From Atrichornis clamosus (lineage: Eukaryota > Chordata > Aves > Passeriformes > Menuridae): 64,000 bases of DNA. The notes below the pieces were generated by a model. It was not told the origin of the DNA and did no database searches. It saw only the letters and a program-made list of their open reading frames with translations. The DNA lies in the NCBI GenBank assembly GCA_013400975.1, contig WBMZ01004782.1:62001-126000 (forward strand), given 5' to 3'. Below are positions 1-15,733 of this stretch, piece by piece. Every line of letters begins with the position of its first letter. Position 1 is the stretch's first letter. The position numbers and the translations under genes are program-made.

Positions 1-1616
1 TAATTGTGCCCATTTTTCTGTAATAAATGCCTCCCCAGTAAACAGCAGGTACCAAAACAAAGTGCACAAACCATGGACAGAGAACCTTAGGTGATATGCA
101 AATAAATTAGCATGAGTTTAAGCAACTACTTCTAGTTAGTACTGTGAGTGCTGCAGGCCATGCTGAGGTGGGCGTTCGTGCATCAGCCTTGTCAACAAGG
201 AGGTCTTACTACCTCCATCTTTTATCTGTCGAATAGTAGGACTCTGAAGGTTTAATTAGAAAACTAACAATGACACAGGGAATATACTCTCAATGAATAA
301 CCTTTAGGACAAAGAATATTTTTATTGTTACTGCCTTCTATGAAAGGGATGCGCAAGACAGCAGTGTACAATTTCCCAAGATGTTTATGTCATTCCCCTG
401 TTCTCTGATGACGCAGACATAGAAACAGAGCAAGCATGAAGTTCCTTTGAAAGTCAGACTACCGAGAAGTTGCAAAGTGATTACCTGAGACTGTGAAATA
501 GATTAATTAACAAAGAAAAAAAATGCAGTGCTTAATAAAAAGTTCCATATTCAAAGTGTCTGCCAGGTGTTTTCTGCTTTCAGTGCTATTTTTCTCCCCA
601 CAGCAGGGAACAAAATTTTCCATTATAATCAGGAATACTGCTGGCACTTAATGCCTGAATGAGGGACCAAACACAAATTACGATGTAATCAATCTTTTCA
701 AACTTTTTTGAAGGGTTTGTCCTCTCACCTTGCACTCAAAAAGGCCATTAGCATTAGTGGAAGTTTCAGTTGTTTCTTTTTCAGTTTTGTTGGTCTGGCC
801 TGCTGTCCTACAGCTACAGCTTTGATCCCTTAATACTGCAGAAATCCATACTTCTATGGTGAGAGATATCTGCAATACTGGGAAAGTGAATGATGTCCCT
901 GAAATTCAGAAATGAAATTCCATTCTATTTTTTGTGTCACAATGTAGAAAAAAAGAAGAAAATTTTCTCTAGAGAAATTGTCCTGAAACTCTTCAGCATG
1001 TGCTTTGAGACTTACTAGAGTGGGGGGCTCTGCTCTGTCCAGTTGTAATCCATGCACAAGTAACAGAGCTCAATGGGATTGATTTTGCAAGTAAAAAAGT
1101 CAGTCGTTTGGTACAGCAATTAGATCTAAAGAAAGAATTAATTGTATAAGGAAAGGTTTCCTAATCTGTGCACACACGTTAAAAGATCAAAGTGGTGAAG
1201 TGTTATGGCAAAGCCAAAGGTAGGACATAGCTCCGGATTCAAATGCTAAATCCAACTATCTACAGTGAAGGTGTGTACATAATAGCTGTCATAACTTCTC
1301 CTTATGGTTATGGGAGATTTAGTCAAAGCAGTATAATCCAAAAAGCTGTTCAGATTCATCTCTGTACATTAAGTTTGGTGATTTACTGTATTTTATTGAC
1401 TAAACGAACTGACAAGATTGACAGGATGTCTGTTAATCAAAAGAAGAAATGAGAAAATACATATATCTGTGTAGGTTTATACCGTATACCATGTAGGTAT
1501 ATACATTGTAGACATACAAAATTTTATCTCAATCCTATATTTGTCTTCTCTGTAGTACTACATCATCTTGATCTTTAAACCTGCAAATACACAAGAAACC
1601 TTCTTCTAATCAGTTC

Positions 1617-1760
1617 AGATCACAGAACCACAGAACCGTCAAGGTTGGAAGAGACCTTCAACTCCAGCCTTCAACATGGCACCACTATAATCCCCCCTAA
1701 ACCCCAAGTGTTACATCCAGATGCCTCTTAAATACTTCCAGATGACTGTCTCGGGAGCTG
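1617..1760 (-). mobile_element. CR1 LINE 3'-end fragment
   Basis: The segment opens with a doubled CACAGAAC-type motif and then reads AAGGTTGGAAGAGACCTTCA. That is the reverse complement of the typical CR1 3' terminus, where the ATTCTGTG-like tail is preceded by GGTCCCTTCCAACC. The following bases (CAACATGGCACCACTATAAT, then AAATACTTCCAGATGACTG) match the reverse complement of the CR1 3' untranslated region and the very end of ORF2. Only about 145 bp remain, so this is a 5'-truncated dead copy on the minus strand, antisense to the host gene. Substitutions are frequent, which suggests an old insertion. The inner boundary is approximate. Confidence 0.85.
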
Positions 1761-4700
1761 AATCTTAGGCTGGAATGAAGCCTACTTTATTTTCTTTCTG
1801 CATTTAATTAACCTTAAGTTTTAATACTATATGAATTACAAAAAGAAACCTCTTCACTCATTTTTAAGTGAAATCTGTTAACTAAATTCAGTGATATAAA
1901 TGTGTAAGAGAAGGATTTGTCATCCAGGCAGCTGAAAAAATGGTGGGAGGAAATTTTTTTTTGGAGAAAAATACAGGAATACTGATGAGAAGAGAGTTGA
2001 AAACATGTCAAAAAAAGCAGAATTATATAGAGACAGCTTGGAAGATGTAGAGTCCTGAGTTGGAGAACTTGTGAAGGAAGAATTGGTGTAGTATGTAGGG
2101 AAGCTAAATGCTAAAGGCATGACTTGTAGATCACAGGGAATTGGTCTGTTTCCTTTAGTGCCTTCCTAAATCAGGCTTACCTGTAAAATTCATTTGATGT
2201 TCTGTAGAGACAAAAGACCAAGTTTTACACCCAATGAGGGCAGTCGCAAAACTGCAACCTATTTCAAAGGGGAAGGGTATGTGACCAATGAATGTGTGGA
2301 GAAACAGCTGCCTGTCTCTGTTATTCCACCAAATAAACTGGCCTGAAATACATCCTTTCGTCTATCAGTAAAGTATTCTGGTATCTGAGCTCATCATGAT
2401 TTTAAGCTTTTGGCATTGCTTTTAAATTACTTGTTGCCTCAGAAGTTGCCATTAAAAAACGCACTTGAAACAAGGGTAATAATCATCTTAAAAATAACAT
2501 AATTCCCTCATGACTACAGTTTTATAATAGTTTCTCTTCCAGAGCTAAATTGTTGGCACAAAGCCATGTATGACTCGCTGGTGTTTGCAGGAAACGACAG
2601 GGTGTCCTAACCAAGTGTCGGTGATCCTTTTCTGCATTCTTGGTCTCGAATCAGTCATTGAACCCAAGCACAGGACAAAGTCATTTACAGAATAATAATT
2701 CTTAGGTGTTTTGACAAGACATTCTATAAACTGTAATTAACATCTGCACCTCCGATCCTGTCAGGGAGATGAATGGAAATGTAAAGGGAGCTAAATCCAG
2801 AGACTGGGATTCATCTCCTTTTTTCCTTTTTTTTTTTTTCAATACAAGAAGAAAAATATTTTATTTCACTCAGGTTGTTAATCTGCTTCATCAGTTTTCA
2901 TTTCTAAAAGTTCAATAAACACAAAACTCTTCATACTGCTCATAATTTTCTGAAGCTTGAAACAGATAAGCCTATATCATACCTCATTAAGTATGAGTCC
3001 AAAATTATATCATGCATGTATTTTTTTTTCTTTATTTATTGTTACCCTATACAAAATAAAACCAGTTTACCTCTGTGTCTGAAACTGGAACCAAGAAAAA
3101 GAGATCCAGTGTACTGCCAAGTATTCATAACTCTAGTGTTATAGGAATTGTCCAGATTCTGGACAAGGAATAGAAGTTTCAAGCCACATTTTGTAACAAT
3201 GAAATTAATCCTAAGAAGGTAAGCAAGTCTTAAATTTTGTCTTCTGGTATTGTACAAAACCAGTGGTTTGAGGAAATCAAAACAACAGTTTTTCTTGGCA
3301 TGCTCCTTCCCAAAAATTGCTTTACACATGAATCAAATTTCCCAAATTTCCAATTATTTTTTTACTTCTTGAGAAACTAGACTGTTTACAGTCATAAAGA
3401 AGAATGTAGAAAGCCTGTTGCACGTGTAAATGTTCATGATCTCTGCTCATAGTAATAATTACTCTTTGAACATCTTAATTCATCCATTTTAATCTATTTA
3501 AAAATCAAAAATGTTTGATAATATTTACTTGCTTAAGAAAGTCCAGGCACCTGGAGATGACATCCAGGATATTCCTTTAAATGTGTTAGTTTAGACATAC
3601 CGTATGTGCACTTTGTGCGCTGATTTCAGACAATCCTTTTACTTTGTACTTAGATTTGAATGCAACTTAAAGTGGCCTACTTTCTAGCTATTCTTGCATT
3701 AATAAATACAATACAGTAAAAAAAAAAAAGAGTAATATGTTTGGAAGGCTTGGTTTGCTGAGATTTTTCATTAAATAGAAGACCAAACTTTTCAGTCTCC
3801 ATTAAATGCGAATTCACTATTTGTGTGAAATATTATTTGACTCCCTCTTTAGAACCACAAAGATAATTTTTTTAGTCTTCCAGGTAAGATTTGAAAGCCT
3901 GAAAGTATAGCTCTTGCTAAGTGTTGGAATAGGATTGTATGAGTAACCAAAATTATTTGGTGCATACAGATGTTGCTTCCATATTAATTTTCAGTACATT
4001 GAGTGTAATGACTAAATGCAGCACAGATTAATTTTCAAGCATGGTTTAATAAAATGTGTTTTGACTCAGGAACATTTGTTTAATGAGAGTTTTACTGTAA
4101 ACTATATAAGCTTATTAAGAGACTTATGGATATCTCTTCTGAAAAATGATGTAAATGAACATAGTTTTTAAAGAAAAAGAAGGAACTGTAGCATGGGTGT
4201 AGCTCAGACATAATGAAGGAAAGCACTTTCTAATGTTCTCTGTGTAATATGCCTGCGGTTCTGACAGCTCAACTGGCACTGATCTGAATTTTACAAAATT
4301 AGCTAAATGAGATGCCGTTATACAAGCAGAATTAGGAAATGGTTCTTTTGTCTCTGTATTAGTTTAATGACATATCCGACATCTGTGTCCTGTGATATTT
4401 ATCAAGGATACATTTTTGTGTAGAATGGAAATCAAAGTCAACAATATATTCAAGCTTACTAGGCACCTAATTTAAGCACTTTCTTCTGTCACATACTTCA
4501 ATTATTCAGTCATGCAGCTTAAGTTAGGGGGATGAGTACCCAGATTTAGGCCCAAATTCTGCTAAGAGAAGTGTACTTCAAGAGGTCTTTTCAAGTCAGT
4601 TAAACTACTTATTTACATAATAGCATGTAGGCATAGGGCATCTGCCACAAAATTGCAACAAATTCAGGTTAGCCTAAATTTGATTTTGGTCTGATTTCGA

Positions 4701-7700
4701 CTTAAGGAATAAAGAAAAACACAAAAGTGGCAAGAAACATACTTTAGTAATAGGGATTAATTTAAAAGATGTATTTCAAGTTAAATTTAATGTTTGTTCA
4801 GATAGCTGTAATTAGCCTAATTACAGAATGAATTTTATATTTTTATGCAAAAATAGTCATCATTATCTTTCTTAATTGTGTTTTTAACACCATAGTATAT
4901 ATCTGCATTTTGTCTTGCTCTTAGATAAGCTGCTGTCTGGAGTATAAGATTTGTAGCTTTTTGGTATTGTCTTTTTTACCCCCCTGAATTCCTTTAAGGA
5001 GGCTATTCCTTTTCCCTCTCCTTTTTTTTTTCTTGTTCAAAAGTCATGGGAAAAATGTTTAGTTTGACACTTTATGCTCTACAGAGCTTAGTCTAGTGCT
5101 AAGAAAATACTACTTAGGAAATAAGATGAATGTTTAAAAATACAAGTAAGTGACAGAATTTAAAACAAAGCCACACTGACCATTCCTGGTAGCAGTTTTA
5201 TGTTACATATCTTTTTAAAGGTTCCAAAGTTAATAACTTGGAACCATTTCTCCCCCAAGATTAAGGTCCAGACTTGTTACTTTTAGCGAGAAAGAAACCA
5301 ACAACCCCAGTCAGGAGTGCCTCATAAAATGTGGGGTTTTTGCTTGGAGAAAAAGTAAAACTTATAGGAATGCAGAAATTTACTGAAATCTGGGACCAGA
5401 TTCCTGGAAGTCTGAAAAGGTTGTAGGGCAGTGAAATTATACACTTATAGTAAAATAACCTCTTCCATAAAAGATTAGTTTTAATTTAGGATGTTACTAT
5501 TTGTGATTAAGGAAGACAACTCCTGATGTGATACTATCCTGGTTTTCTTTTTACACATTTCTGTGGTGGATAATAAGGGCAAAACAATTATGTTTTGGAG
5601 ACTGTAGTTCCCTAGTCTTTTTCATCAAGTTCTATTGGACACTCAGTCTACTGCCATTTTTATAATTTGCTTGAAAGAACAATTTTAAAACTTGTGGTGT
5701 CCCTTTAAGGAAAAAGTTACAATTCATTAGAATACAATGTCTCTTGTAAAATAAAAATTCTTGCAATAGAACAAACAAACTCTTGTTCTTAAACTGTCAA
5801 ACATATATTAAATTAATGGCTAACTATTAGTGATACTTTCAGATTACATGAAAATTTGCAATATTTGGGGATTGCAAAAGATCTGGAAGTATTTGGGGAC
5901 AATTACTGAACGACCCATCAAACAAGATTAACAGAAGCTAAAAAAACTACTAAAATTTAATAGAAGATTTGGTTTTCATGAACCCTATGTGTGGTTTGAG
6001 AATATCCTGGAGATAAGTACACTAAGTAAAACCGTATGCATCTCTGTTTGAATATGTTTTTCCCTACTTTAAAGTTCAGATAGATTTGCAGTGCAGTAAA
6101 TAACTTACACAGATACATATCTAAATATAATAATTTTCACTTTCTCTCAGTTCTATGTTTTCCAGACTTTTAATTGTATGATATGTCCTACTTTCAAGAC
6201 TTCAGCAAACCTCAACAATTACAGTCTTCTCTCTCTTATAAATAGCAGCCTTTCAGGGTGTTCAACCTATTTCAAAGTGTGAAGGACTAGAATAATTTTA
6301 AAGTATTAGTTTTCTGAAGGATAACTTGACTGTAGCAGACTCCCTCTACAGACTTCCCATAATCACCTCTCCTGAGTATGCATGAGATGCCCCACCATTT
6401 GGGTATTTTGGATAATGTAGTTGTCTGCTGTTTTATTCCCTGTCCACTGGAACCATTTTTTTCACAGTAGAAAAACCTCAATTCAAGTGCATCTTCAAGA
6501 GATCAGAGTGACTTAGTCTATCTTCTGGGATGGCAGCAAAGATCCAGACTCATCACATCCATTATAAATATACAGAGCTGGATGTAATTGCATACATTGA
6601 TTCGCTATGTTTCAGTGGACAGAGACTCACATCTCCAGAAAGTGAGTCAGGTCCTGAGAGAGCTGCACCACTTCGTGCAAATGCTTCTCTCTATTGATAA
6701 CAGAAGGGGTTTAGGATGACTCCATATCCAGCTTGAGCAAAGCAAATAAGTTGCTCATTTTGGGAGTGGTTACAGTCATTTCAATGTTCACCACTCTATT
6801 ATTTCCATCCTGTTCTTAAATGAAGATAAAGGAATTATGGGGATAAATATATTTAAAATACGTATAAATGTAAAAATAAAGAAAATGTATGATATATACA
6901 CAAATAAACCACATCATAGATATATTTTATAGCACAGTTCATAGTATATATATGTATGATGATTAATTTTCCTTTTATTCTGTCATTACTTAATGAAGTC
7001 AATATCCTTATTCAATAACATCACAAGTTTTCATGCCTGCCCCCCAGGGAGGCATGATACATATTTATTACAAGTCAGAAGGTCAGGCTTTTGCTATAAG
7101 TTAGAAAATGTTTAGGAAAACCAGCTCCTTAATCTAGACTTTTTTAAAAATCGTAAAAAAATCAAATGAAATTCAACTTGAATGGTTTTATTTTTTCTGC
7201 TATAAATGAGTTAATGGTCAGGCATATAACAGCTGCATAAAAATTTTACAACATTGTGCAGTGTAGAAATAAATATTGTTCAGCTCAGATTCTGAGCTCC
7301 GTACAGCAACTGCCAGTTTCTCTCATTTTGAATAACACCTTTTTCACATTGAATCCTACATTTTCTCATACACAATTTGTAGAAATTACTAACCAAAATT
7401 TGATTCTATGTTAAACAGTTGACTGAATCTTCCAAATAGAGTCTTGTTTTTGACTGACAGCAGGTTCATGTTTGGGGCATACTAATAGATCAGAAAATGT
7501 GACCATGTCAAAACTGGTGCTGTCTCAGCATGTTGCCTGTAAATCAATTCAACAAAATATTTTGATCAAGTATCATAAATATTTAGGTGTTAGAGAAAAA
7601 AAGATAGTAAATGATTGTAACCATGGGATGCTTTATGAATATTTTATTATCACCATCCATCATCACCTTTTGGGAACAAAAACTTTTTTTAGGCAGGAAA

Positions 7701-8544
7701 GTGAAGAGCTACATAAGGAAAAAGATTGATGCCAAAAATTAATATTATTTGAAATATTTCAACACTGGTCTCATTAAGTGATCCAATCAAACTTAGAAAG
7801 TTCATTTGAATCCTCGGTGGAGTTTTTATCCATTAGATTGTCCTGTTAAAATTAAATGTATGGCAGGAAAAAAACCAGCCAATTTTGAAGAATAAAATTA
7901 GATGAGATAACATTCTTCAGAGGAGTAGCTTGAGCAGACGAGAAGATTGATGAGTTCCATGCCATGCTGAAGATGGTTGCAAATTTATAAAGATATGCTG
8001 TCTGCTCTTTGTGTGCCATAAAGTCTGTCTAAATAACAATATCCTCTCAGGGAGAGAATCTGCTGTTCTGGCTGCGCATGTATTGTTGAATTTGGACTAT
8101 CTCCATTTGCAAATGTTGACTTTTCATCTGTGCCCAAAGAATGAAATCTGTATGAGAGATGTGTAAAGCTTTTAATCTTTATTTATTTGTTAACAAAAGG
8201 GTTTTTTGCCAAATCCTGTTTGCATTTCTTTTCTCCTGCTCTTCCTGCAAGGTGACTGTCTGCATCCACAATGTGACACTTCAGCTAAGAATACAAATTG
8301 CAGTTACTTGTGGGTCTTTGTTTGTTTGTTTATTTACTTGCTTGTTTGTTTTTAATGACAGAATGTATTAAGTCAGAATAACAATCCCAGATATTATTTT
8401 GTTCCTTCTGTATTTCTAAAGGGTATGCTAGAATTGATTATGTTTGTCAGTGAAATTTTATACAAAAACAGTTTTATGTTAATAACTGCTGATACATAGG
8501 TTTTTAAGACCAGAAAGAACCACTAGATTATCTAGTGAACCTAC

Positions 8545-8563
8545 TTTTTTTTTTTTTTTTTTT
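8545..8563 (+). repeat. poly(T) run inside the intron
   Basis: There are nineteen consecutive T residues. The 45 bases just upstream (ACCAGAAAGAACCACTAGAT and neighbours) faintly recall the reverse-strand 3' end of an ancient CR1-like LINE, but the match is too short to call. Confidence 0.9.
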
Positions 8564-11500
8564 GGTAATCACAAATTATAAAGTTTCACCCAGTTAAATT
8601 AAAAAATAAAAATAAGTAGTGGCATAAAGATCTAAATAAAGCTGGATTTGTCTGACCAGTGAATAGCACTGAATTATCCAGGTCTGAGGTGTTCAGGGGG
8701 AGCACAGCACAACTCCTGACCGTGGTACTTTGTAACGCTTCCTGTGGCATCTTCCTACACCCTTGTTGCAAAGACCATGCCCCTGTGATTTCAGATTGTT
8801 ACAACTTGACTGCAGAAAGGTCACAAGCTTAATGTTGTTAATACTTCTATATATTCGTAAAGACAGCACTAAGTAAACTTCACCCTTAGTATCTCACAAG
8901 GTCAGCAGATGTGCAAATTGTGTGTGGTATAGATTAGGAAATGGGCTGCTTGCTATCTTCTCTCGACAACTGAAGGCTAGAATTTGGTTAAATCTCTGTT
9001 TTTTCAAGAAACAAAGAGGAACTACGAGTAGAATTTAAAAATATATTTCTTATTCTGAGATATTGGTAAGAGTTAAGACCCAAATAAATTCAGTATTTAA
9101 TAATTTTTGTTATAAAAACCCCAGAACTAAACCAGAAACGTAATAACACAGCTGAACTACTTTCAGGTTGCGTTAAGATGACAGAGGCAAAGACGTTAAT
9201 GTGGCCTGCCTGTAGACTGACCTTTCCATTTTGAAACAAACTATTTTGAAAGACTTCATTGGATTATTAGCAACTGTAAATGGTTGTAACCAAACTAAAC
9301 TCTGCTGAAATTCCTTACATGCTTTCTCTAAATGTATTTCCTTAGGCATAGCAAGAGGCAAACTTAGTCTAGTGGCACCTGCTTTGCATCTAGCTGGACA
9401 GTAGATAAAGTAGCCTATTTGTTCCCATCTGCAGCTGAAGGCCACAAAATTCCTTTCAAGGATTGTGTAGGTAAGCAGGTTTAGAAAATCAAAGATTTTA
9501 TAAAAGCATTATAAAATTAATTCCATTTCATGGAAAGCATCAAGTGTTGAAAGGTGTCTTGCCTTGGAAAATGCAAGGAACTGACATTTTTTGGGGCTGT
9601 GTTTCAAAGGGTGAACTATATAGAACATGTCTACTTCCTGACCATGCACACAGGGGAATACAGGCAGATTTATATAACTGTATGTCAATGCAGAAAAAGT
9701 AATTGGAAATAGACACAGAAGGTTAGGTCAGAAAAAATACTGACAGAAGAGCTGTTATTGATGGAGTTGTACCTTGTAAATTGTAATTGTATTGAATTTC
9801 TAGGAATGATACCAGAAATAAAATATAACAAACTAAGTAACATTCCCTTTAATTGTAGCTTTTATACTGGAGCAGCAGTAGGAGAAAGGAACTCAAGAGA
9901 AGAAATACTTTCTTAACTTCTATTTTTTTTACTTTCTTAAGTCTGAAAATATATAGATATGAAGCAATTTCATTCATCAGACAACTGTATAGAAACAGAA
10001 TTTCAAGTACTTGAATAATGTTATCTTCAAAATTTAGCTGCCCGTGGAATCAAAATCATGCATGGCTTTTGAAATTATAGTTTGGATCTTAGACATGTAT
10101 GTGGTGTGTAACCTATCTGGATCACTTAAATACTTCACAGAATTATGTAGAAAATCTTACTGTGCCAGGTTTTCCTGTCTTTTCGGAAAACATTTTGTTC
10201 CTGCTTTTCTGTATCCTGGGCAGTCTCTTCCAAACACACATCTCTCCTGTTATTGTCCTAGTTAAGGATTCTGGCAGCTTATCTCTGCTAAGTAATGCAA
10301 ATATAAGCGAACCTTACAGTATTCTTTATTTCAGCCATGATGCAAAAGAAGTTTGGACCAAGATAGGGAACAGAAAATAGCAGGAGTTTCTTGATCTGTA
10401 CCTGAGTACAGAGGATGGAACTCCAGGAAGGCGAGAGAGAGAAGCAGCAGGTTACGAGGTGGTAGTGATAAATCTACCAAAACTGGCAGCAACAGTGGTA
10501 GGAATCCAGGGACCTTTGAACAAGGTGATTTGAGGACGGAATGTGAACTGACTGTGCCAGGTAGAATGACCATGGAATAAGTCACTAAAAGATATATTTT
10601 TATAGTCACTGAATCTTGCTGTTAATAATACCAAGGAAATACATCCAGCACAGCATGTATGTGGCTTTATTGTCTTGGATTAATTTTTTTAACAGGTTAG
10701 AAATAAAGAACAGTCATCCTCATTTATTTGACTGATATTTAAGAGCAAAAAAAGTAATAAGAATCTTTTTCACTATAAACTGTTTTCCATGTTGTATATG
10801 TAATATATAGACTTGTTGGAAAACCTCTATGAAATGGGATAATGTCATTTCAGTTCCAATATATGTGGGGAAGGCTGTAAAAAACGTGGTCTCAGAAAAG
10901 GTCATTTATTAAAGTAGCCCGTGAAAGCTTAAAAAAGCTTTCTGTATTTGAGGATAAATAGAGCTGAAAATGTTGCTGCTGTTTTCTTTTCCCTTTTAAG
11001 ATGCAATATGAAAAGTTAAATAAATATGATTCTCTGAAACACAACTGTGGCCATGTTCAAATCCACTGTACTTAATGTTAGTGCCCTCAGGCAAAGAGTA
11101 CCTATTCATTTTTTTTGAGACCAAAAAGTCTCACTGAGTGAAACTTACCTTGTGGCCTCAACTCTTCCAGAAGTGAAGAATGTATTTTCTGGCTGTAAGC
11201 AAGAGAGTTTTAAAGAAGCAGGTTGAAAAGCAGCTGGTCATCACACCAGAAGCTAGTTGCTAATTGCAGCAGTAAGTTAATCAATGAAATAGCTGTTTAG
11301 CTTCTGGGTATAATAAAAAGAGATAAAAGACCATACAGAAATTCCAGTATTAGGGTATGACCAGCTCTTGAGTGGCATACATTATTTTCGTTTACACCTG
11401 TCTGCTTTTGAGTAGGCAAGTCATGCATCTGCTTGACAGCTATTAACAGAATAAAATAACAACAAAAAAGCATTTTTGGGTAAGATCTGACATAAATATT

Positions 11501-14500
11501 TACAAAGACAATTTAAGGGAGTGTTTGTTATGCACTTTTGTGTTTGCTTTCAAAACATTTAACTCCAGAGACAGATGGCTTGTACAGTTTTATCAGCACT
11601 TGTGTCATTATATATTCAAGCAGCCAAGACTGATAACCAGCCTCACAGATTATGGATTGTTCAGAGAACAAATACTTTGAAAAAAAAAATCCCCCACATA
11701 TCAATAAAGTACTTCAGTATGGAAAAGCTTGATACAGAAATTGCAGTGACATTTTTGTGAAGAGAAAGGAAACAAATTAATCCAATTATAAAATTAAAGC
11801 AGCAGGAACAGGTTTTTAAGTGGTGTCATTGTATGTGGTAATGAAACAACTTTAGAAAATTGGGTGAAAACTATTGTTCAGCAGTGGTGGAGGAGAAAGA
11901 TAATTACCATTAAGGCAACATTATGCTTTCTCAATACATAGCAGCCAACTCTTCAATCAAGCTATCCCCAGATCTCTCTCCTATCATATTGCTCATGATC
12001 ATTATGCTTTATGCTACTAAACAGAAACCTGGATTATAAAGAGTCTTAGAAAAGAATAAACTTTTTATGATTGAGAACACAATAAAACAAAACAGAAACT
12101 GAAAAAACCCTAATTGTCAAAAGATTGTCTTCTTTTTTTTTTTTCTTTTGGTAGGTGAGATCCCTTTTTTTCCCTTTTCATCTTTTTCCTGTGTCTCACA
12201 GTAGGACATTTGTAGATTCCCCTACATCAGGTTCATAACCATTATTAGCATTAATATTTACCAAACAATTATGGTTGTATCTAATTGCCTTAATTGGAGA
12301 TAGGTATGGCAGGCACCACACACACTATAAATGAATCTGCCTTTTTTCTCAATCAGTAAACATGACCATTCCTTGTAGTAGCTCAAGAGTAAAATACATT
12401 ATTCTAACAATCAGCATTTCTAAAAAAATGAATTTGTGGATTTCTTTTTCTCTTGTGATGGCTCAAACCAAAAGTGATTATAATAATAATTTTTAGTTAT
12501 ATATTAGATTAATTCTTGCTAGGCATTTTGTAAGCTTAAGCCTCACAATGTTTTAGCAAGGCAAGTAAATGTTCCCTGTATTTTACAGTTTGGAAAGCCT
12601 GAGACAGAGTGCTGGAAAATATGCATACTCATTTGAATAGGAGTCTGAACCTCTTCTCAATTCTGGGCATGCATTTTATTCATAGATTTCTACATACAGG
12701 CATGCGTAGGGGTGTGTGCAGACTTAGGACATACCTCACAGCTGTTTGAACAGTTATACAGCTAAAAGAAGTGTCTTTCAGATGTTCCCCTGAGAGTCCC
12801 AGTCCTATTCTAAAAGGAGAGTGTCTCACTCTCTCTACAGCTGTCACTTGGTGTGACCGACATCCATACAAAAATTGTAATTGGCCGCTACGGAGACTGC
12901 ATGGTCTTGCCTTTGATTAATATCTCTGTATAGGGAAGGTTGACTGGGGGAGGACTTGCACACAACAATTAATTTTTGAGGTCTGAGTTGGACAGTGGTA
13001 TGTTGTTAAACCCAGGAGCCACTCCTGGACAGGCAATGATCTCAACATTGTTACCCCATTCCTGTTTTCTGTTCACAGTAGTAACAGATATCTAAATATT
13101 CCAGGGCTCTCCAGAAAGTCTTATCAGCTTAAAGATGGCTAAAGCAAAGGATGCTTAAAATTCATTCTGAGTTTAACAGCATTAACTGCCTAGCACTGTT
13201 ACTGAAGAAAGCAAAACAAATGAAGTAAATCTTCCAAATAGTTTGACATGTGACTTACAGGGCCACATCCGTATTTATTTCTAAGTAAAACCGGCTTATT
13301 GCTCATTTAAATTTTAAATTGAAATGATAGTCTTATCTCTTGAAATTTATTTAACTAAACAGAAAAAGTAACTTATCCCCTTCAGAACTATCGTACTGAA
13401 GGCTCTCCTGTTAACCTTTTATTCCACTGTAGATTGGAATCACAGAGTGCATGCACTGTTCTTCTTGAAATGTATCATTCTGCGGTGAAAGGTTTCCTTT
13501 GTGTTTTGAAAGTTTTTCTCCCTGCCAAACCGTTCTTTCTTGGTCAGCAAAATAGTAGTGTACTGGGAGAGTAGGCAGGTTGAAAGTTGTTCTGCCACTT
13601 CTCACTTTTTTTCCTCTGAAATCAGAAAAAAACTAATTAAAATTAAACCTTGGTTGACAGCCAAAAAAAAAAATTAAAAAATCAGCTTTTAACCTGTAGA
13701 TTAACTTTTGGAAAAGTTAACAATGTACCATGAGTATTTTCTTTACTTATTATGGTTTTGGTTTGGGTTTATTTCTAAGTACCTGCCTGAGTTTGGTTAG
13801 AACTTCATAAGTTCTAACTCATAAGAGGATTCAAGGAAGACTTTTATAGCAAAAAAACTCCCTCTTTTTCAGGGAGTTATGACAGGTCTCCTTTTAGAAT
13901 TGTGGTTCACGATTCTCACTGATATCTCTGCTAAGCTCCTGCTTTACAATTGCTTTTTTCTTTTTTCATAATGGTCCTGGTTTAATTATTTCATCTTGAA
14001 TTGACCTAAATGGAACGTAACATTGATTCTGTATATTTTTCATGTTCTAGTTTTCAACAATAGGACACTTCCTTAAAGGGGAAATGCATTAGCAACTTTT
14101 ATTACAGCTTGTTGTATTCTGTGACATCAACAGAGTACTGTATAAACTCCAGATATTCAGAGAGAGGAGTTGCTCAGAGATAAGAAGATTGGCTAATTAC
14201 ATTGTAATATGTAGAAATACGCCTGATGGTATTTTTTATATCTGTGTTTAAAAGCAGTGGGAAATGAATAGGAGTTTCCATAAAATTAATTGAGTTAATT
14301 TCAATGTTCAGGAAAAGATCTGTTACTAAGGGTAAATTATTGTATATGCATGGAGTACAAGAGAACAAAATATTCTTTGGCATTTAACACAGAAATCTTT
14401 GTTAGAGTGTCTTCACTTATCATTGTGAGTCTCAATTAGGTTATTATTAAGATGCAATTTTTTTTTTCTGATACACTACTGACATTTTTCTTCTGATTAG

Positions 14501-15733
14501 TAACTTTGCTATTCATGCCTACTTGCTAATGTTCTTTCTCAAAAATCAATCTATAATTTCCTTCCTGTCACTGGGCTGTTTAATCAAGAAAATATGTCTT
14601 CTTAACTCTTTGAATGTTTACAGTACTAGCCCAATTATTTACTGTGAAGTCAAGAAAAGACATCTCAAAATCCTTGCTCAAAATTACCACACAGTTAGCA
14701 ATGAATCATGACAAAGCATATCTCAGGTATTGAGAAATATCTAACAAAGACACACGAAGTGATTTCTCTGCCTTTTCCCTTGCTTGTCCTTCTTCATACA
14801 TCAGCCTGATCAGATGAGCAAATTAAGTCATTTAAAAATGCAGTAAAACTGAGAGGAATTTAGTATTGCTGAAGGCATAGGTGACGTGTCTGCTTGATTG
14901 TAAGAGGCCTGCAGCTGGCCAGCTGTGTCCTCAATAGTGTGTGAAAAATTATGTGGATATTTAGTAGGCATGGTACATCAGCAATCTTCATTTCTGTCTC
15001 CTGTGGTCTTATATTTCTAGCTTGCAAAGAATTATGAGAACAGTTCTTTATCAAGTGAGAGATTTCCACAAGCCTTTTTTTTTTATCCCTTGACTTTTAT
15101 GGTTGTTTTTAAACTGTTTTTGAAACTGTTTCATGGTTTCATATTAAACCCAGCAATATTTAACTTATGTCTTACTTGTTGAGAGTATGCATCAGAGTGT
15201 ACATCCACTGAATAGATATCTAGAACTATGCACCTAGCCATGTTTTTAAAACAGTAGATATTAGAATAATCTGCATACAGAGCATTCATTTCAGCAAACC
15301 TGCTTTTGAATAGTATAGATGTTTCTCAGTTGGCAGTAGGCTATTAGTTCACCAAGGTTCTGCACCTGTAGAGTGAGTTGAAAGCAGAAGAAAATGCATC
15401 CAAAGTCAGCCTTTATAGGCATTAATTCTCACTCAGAATCTGCAAGGGCATGTTTTGCTTACCTACCTCTGTTTTCTTGGTGTGACTGAAAAAAGGAATT
15501 AAGTTTATTCATAGTAAGATCCAAGACCAATAACTTAGGGTTAATTGAACTGTTTTTCCACTTCTGGAAACTAGGTAGGTAGCATATATACAGGGAGTAT
15601 ATGCCCTACAAACCAACTGCTCTCTAACAGAATTAAAATGTATGTTGGATTTACCAGCACAATATTTTCTTGCAGAATCATTGTTAATTTTCTCATTAGA
15701 TCTATGTATAAGTTTAATGCCAAATATCATGAG

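Noticed and set aside
8498..8544. Possible ancient CR1-like or MIR-like fragment before the poly(T) run
   Set aside because: Only about 45 bases with loose similarity; not distinguishable from chance by eye.
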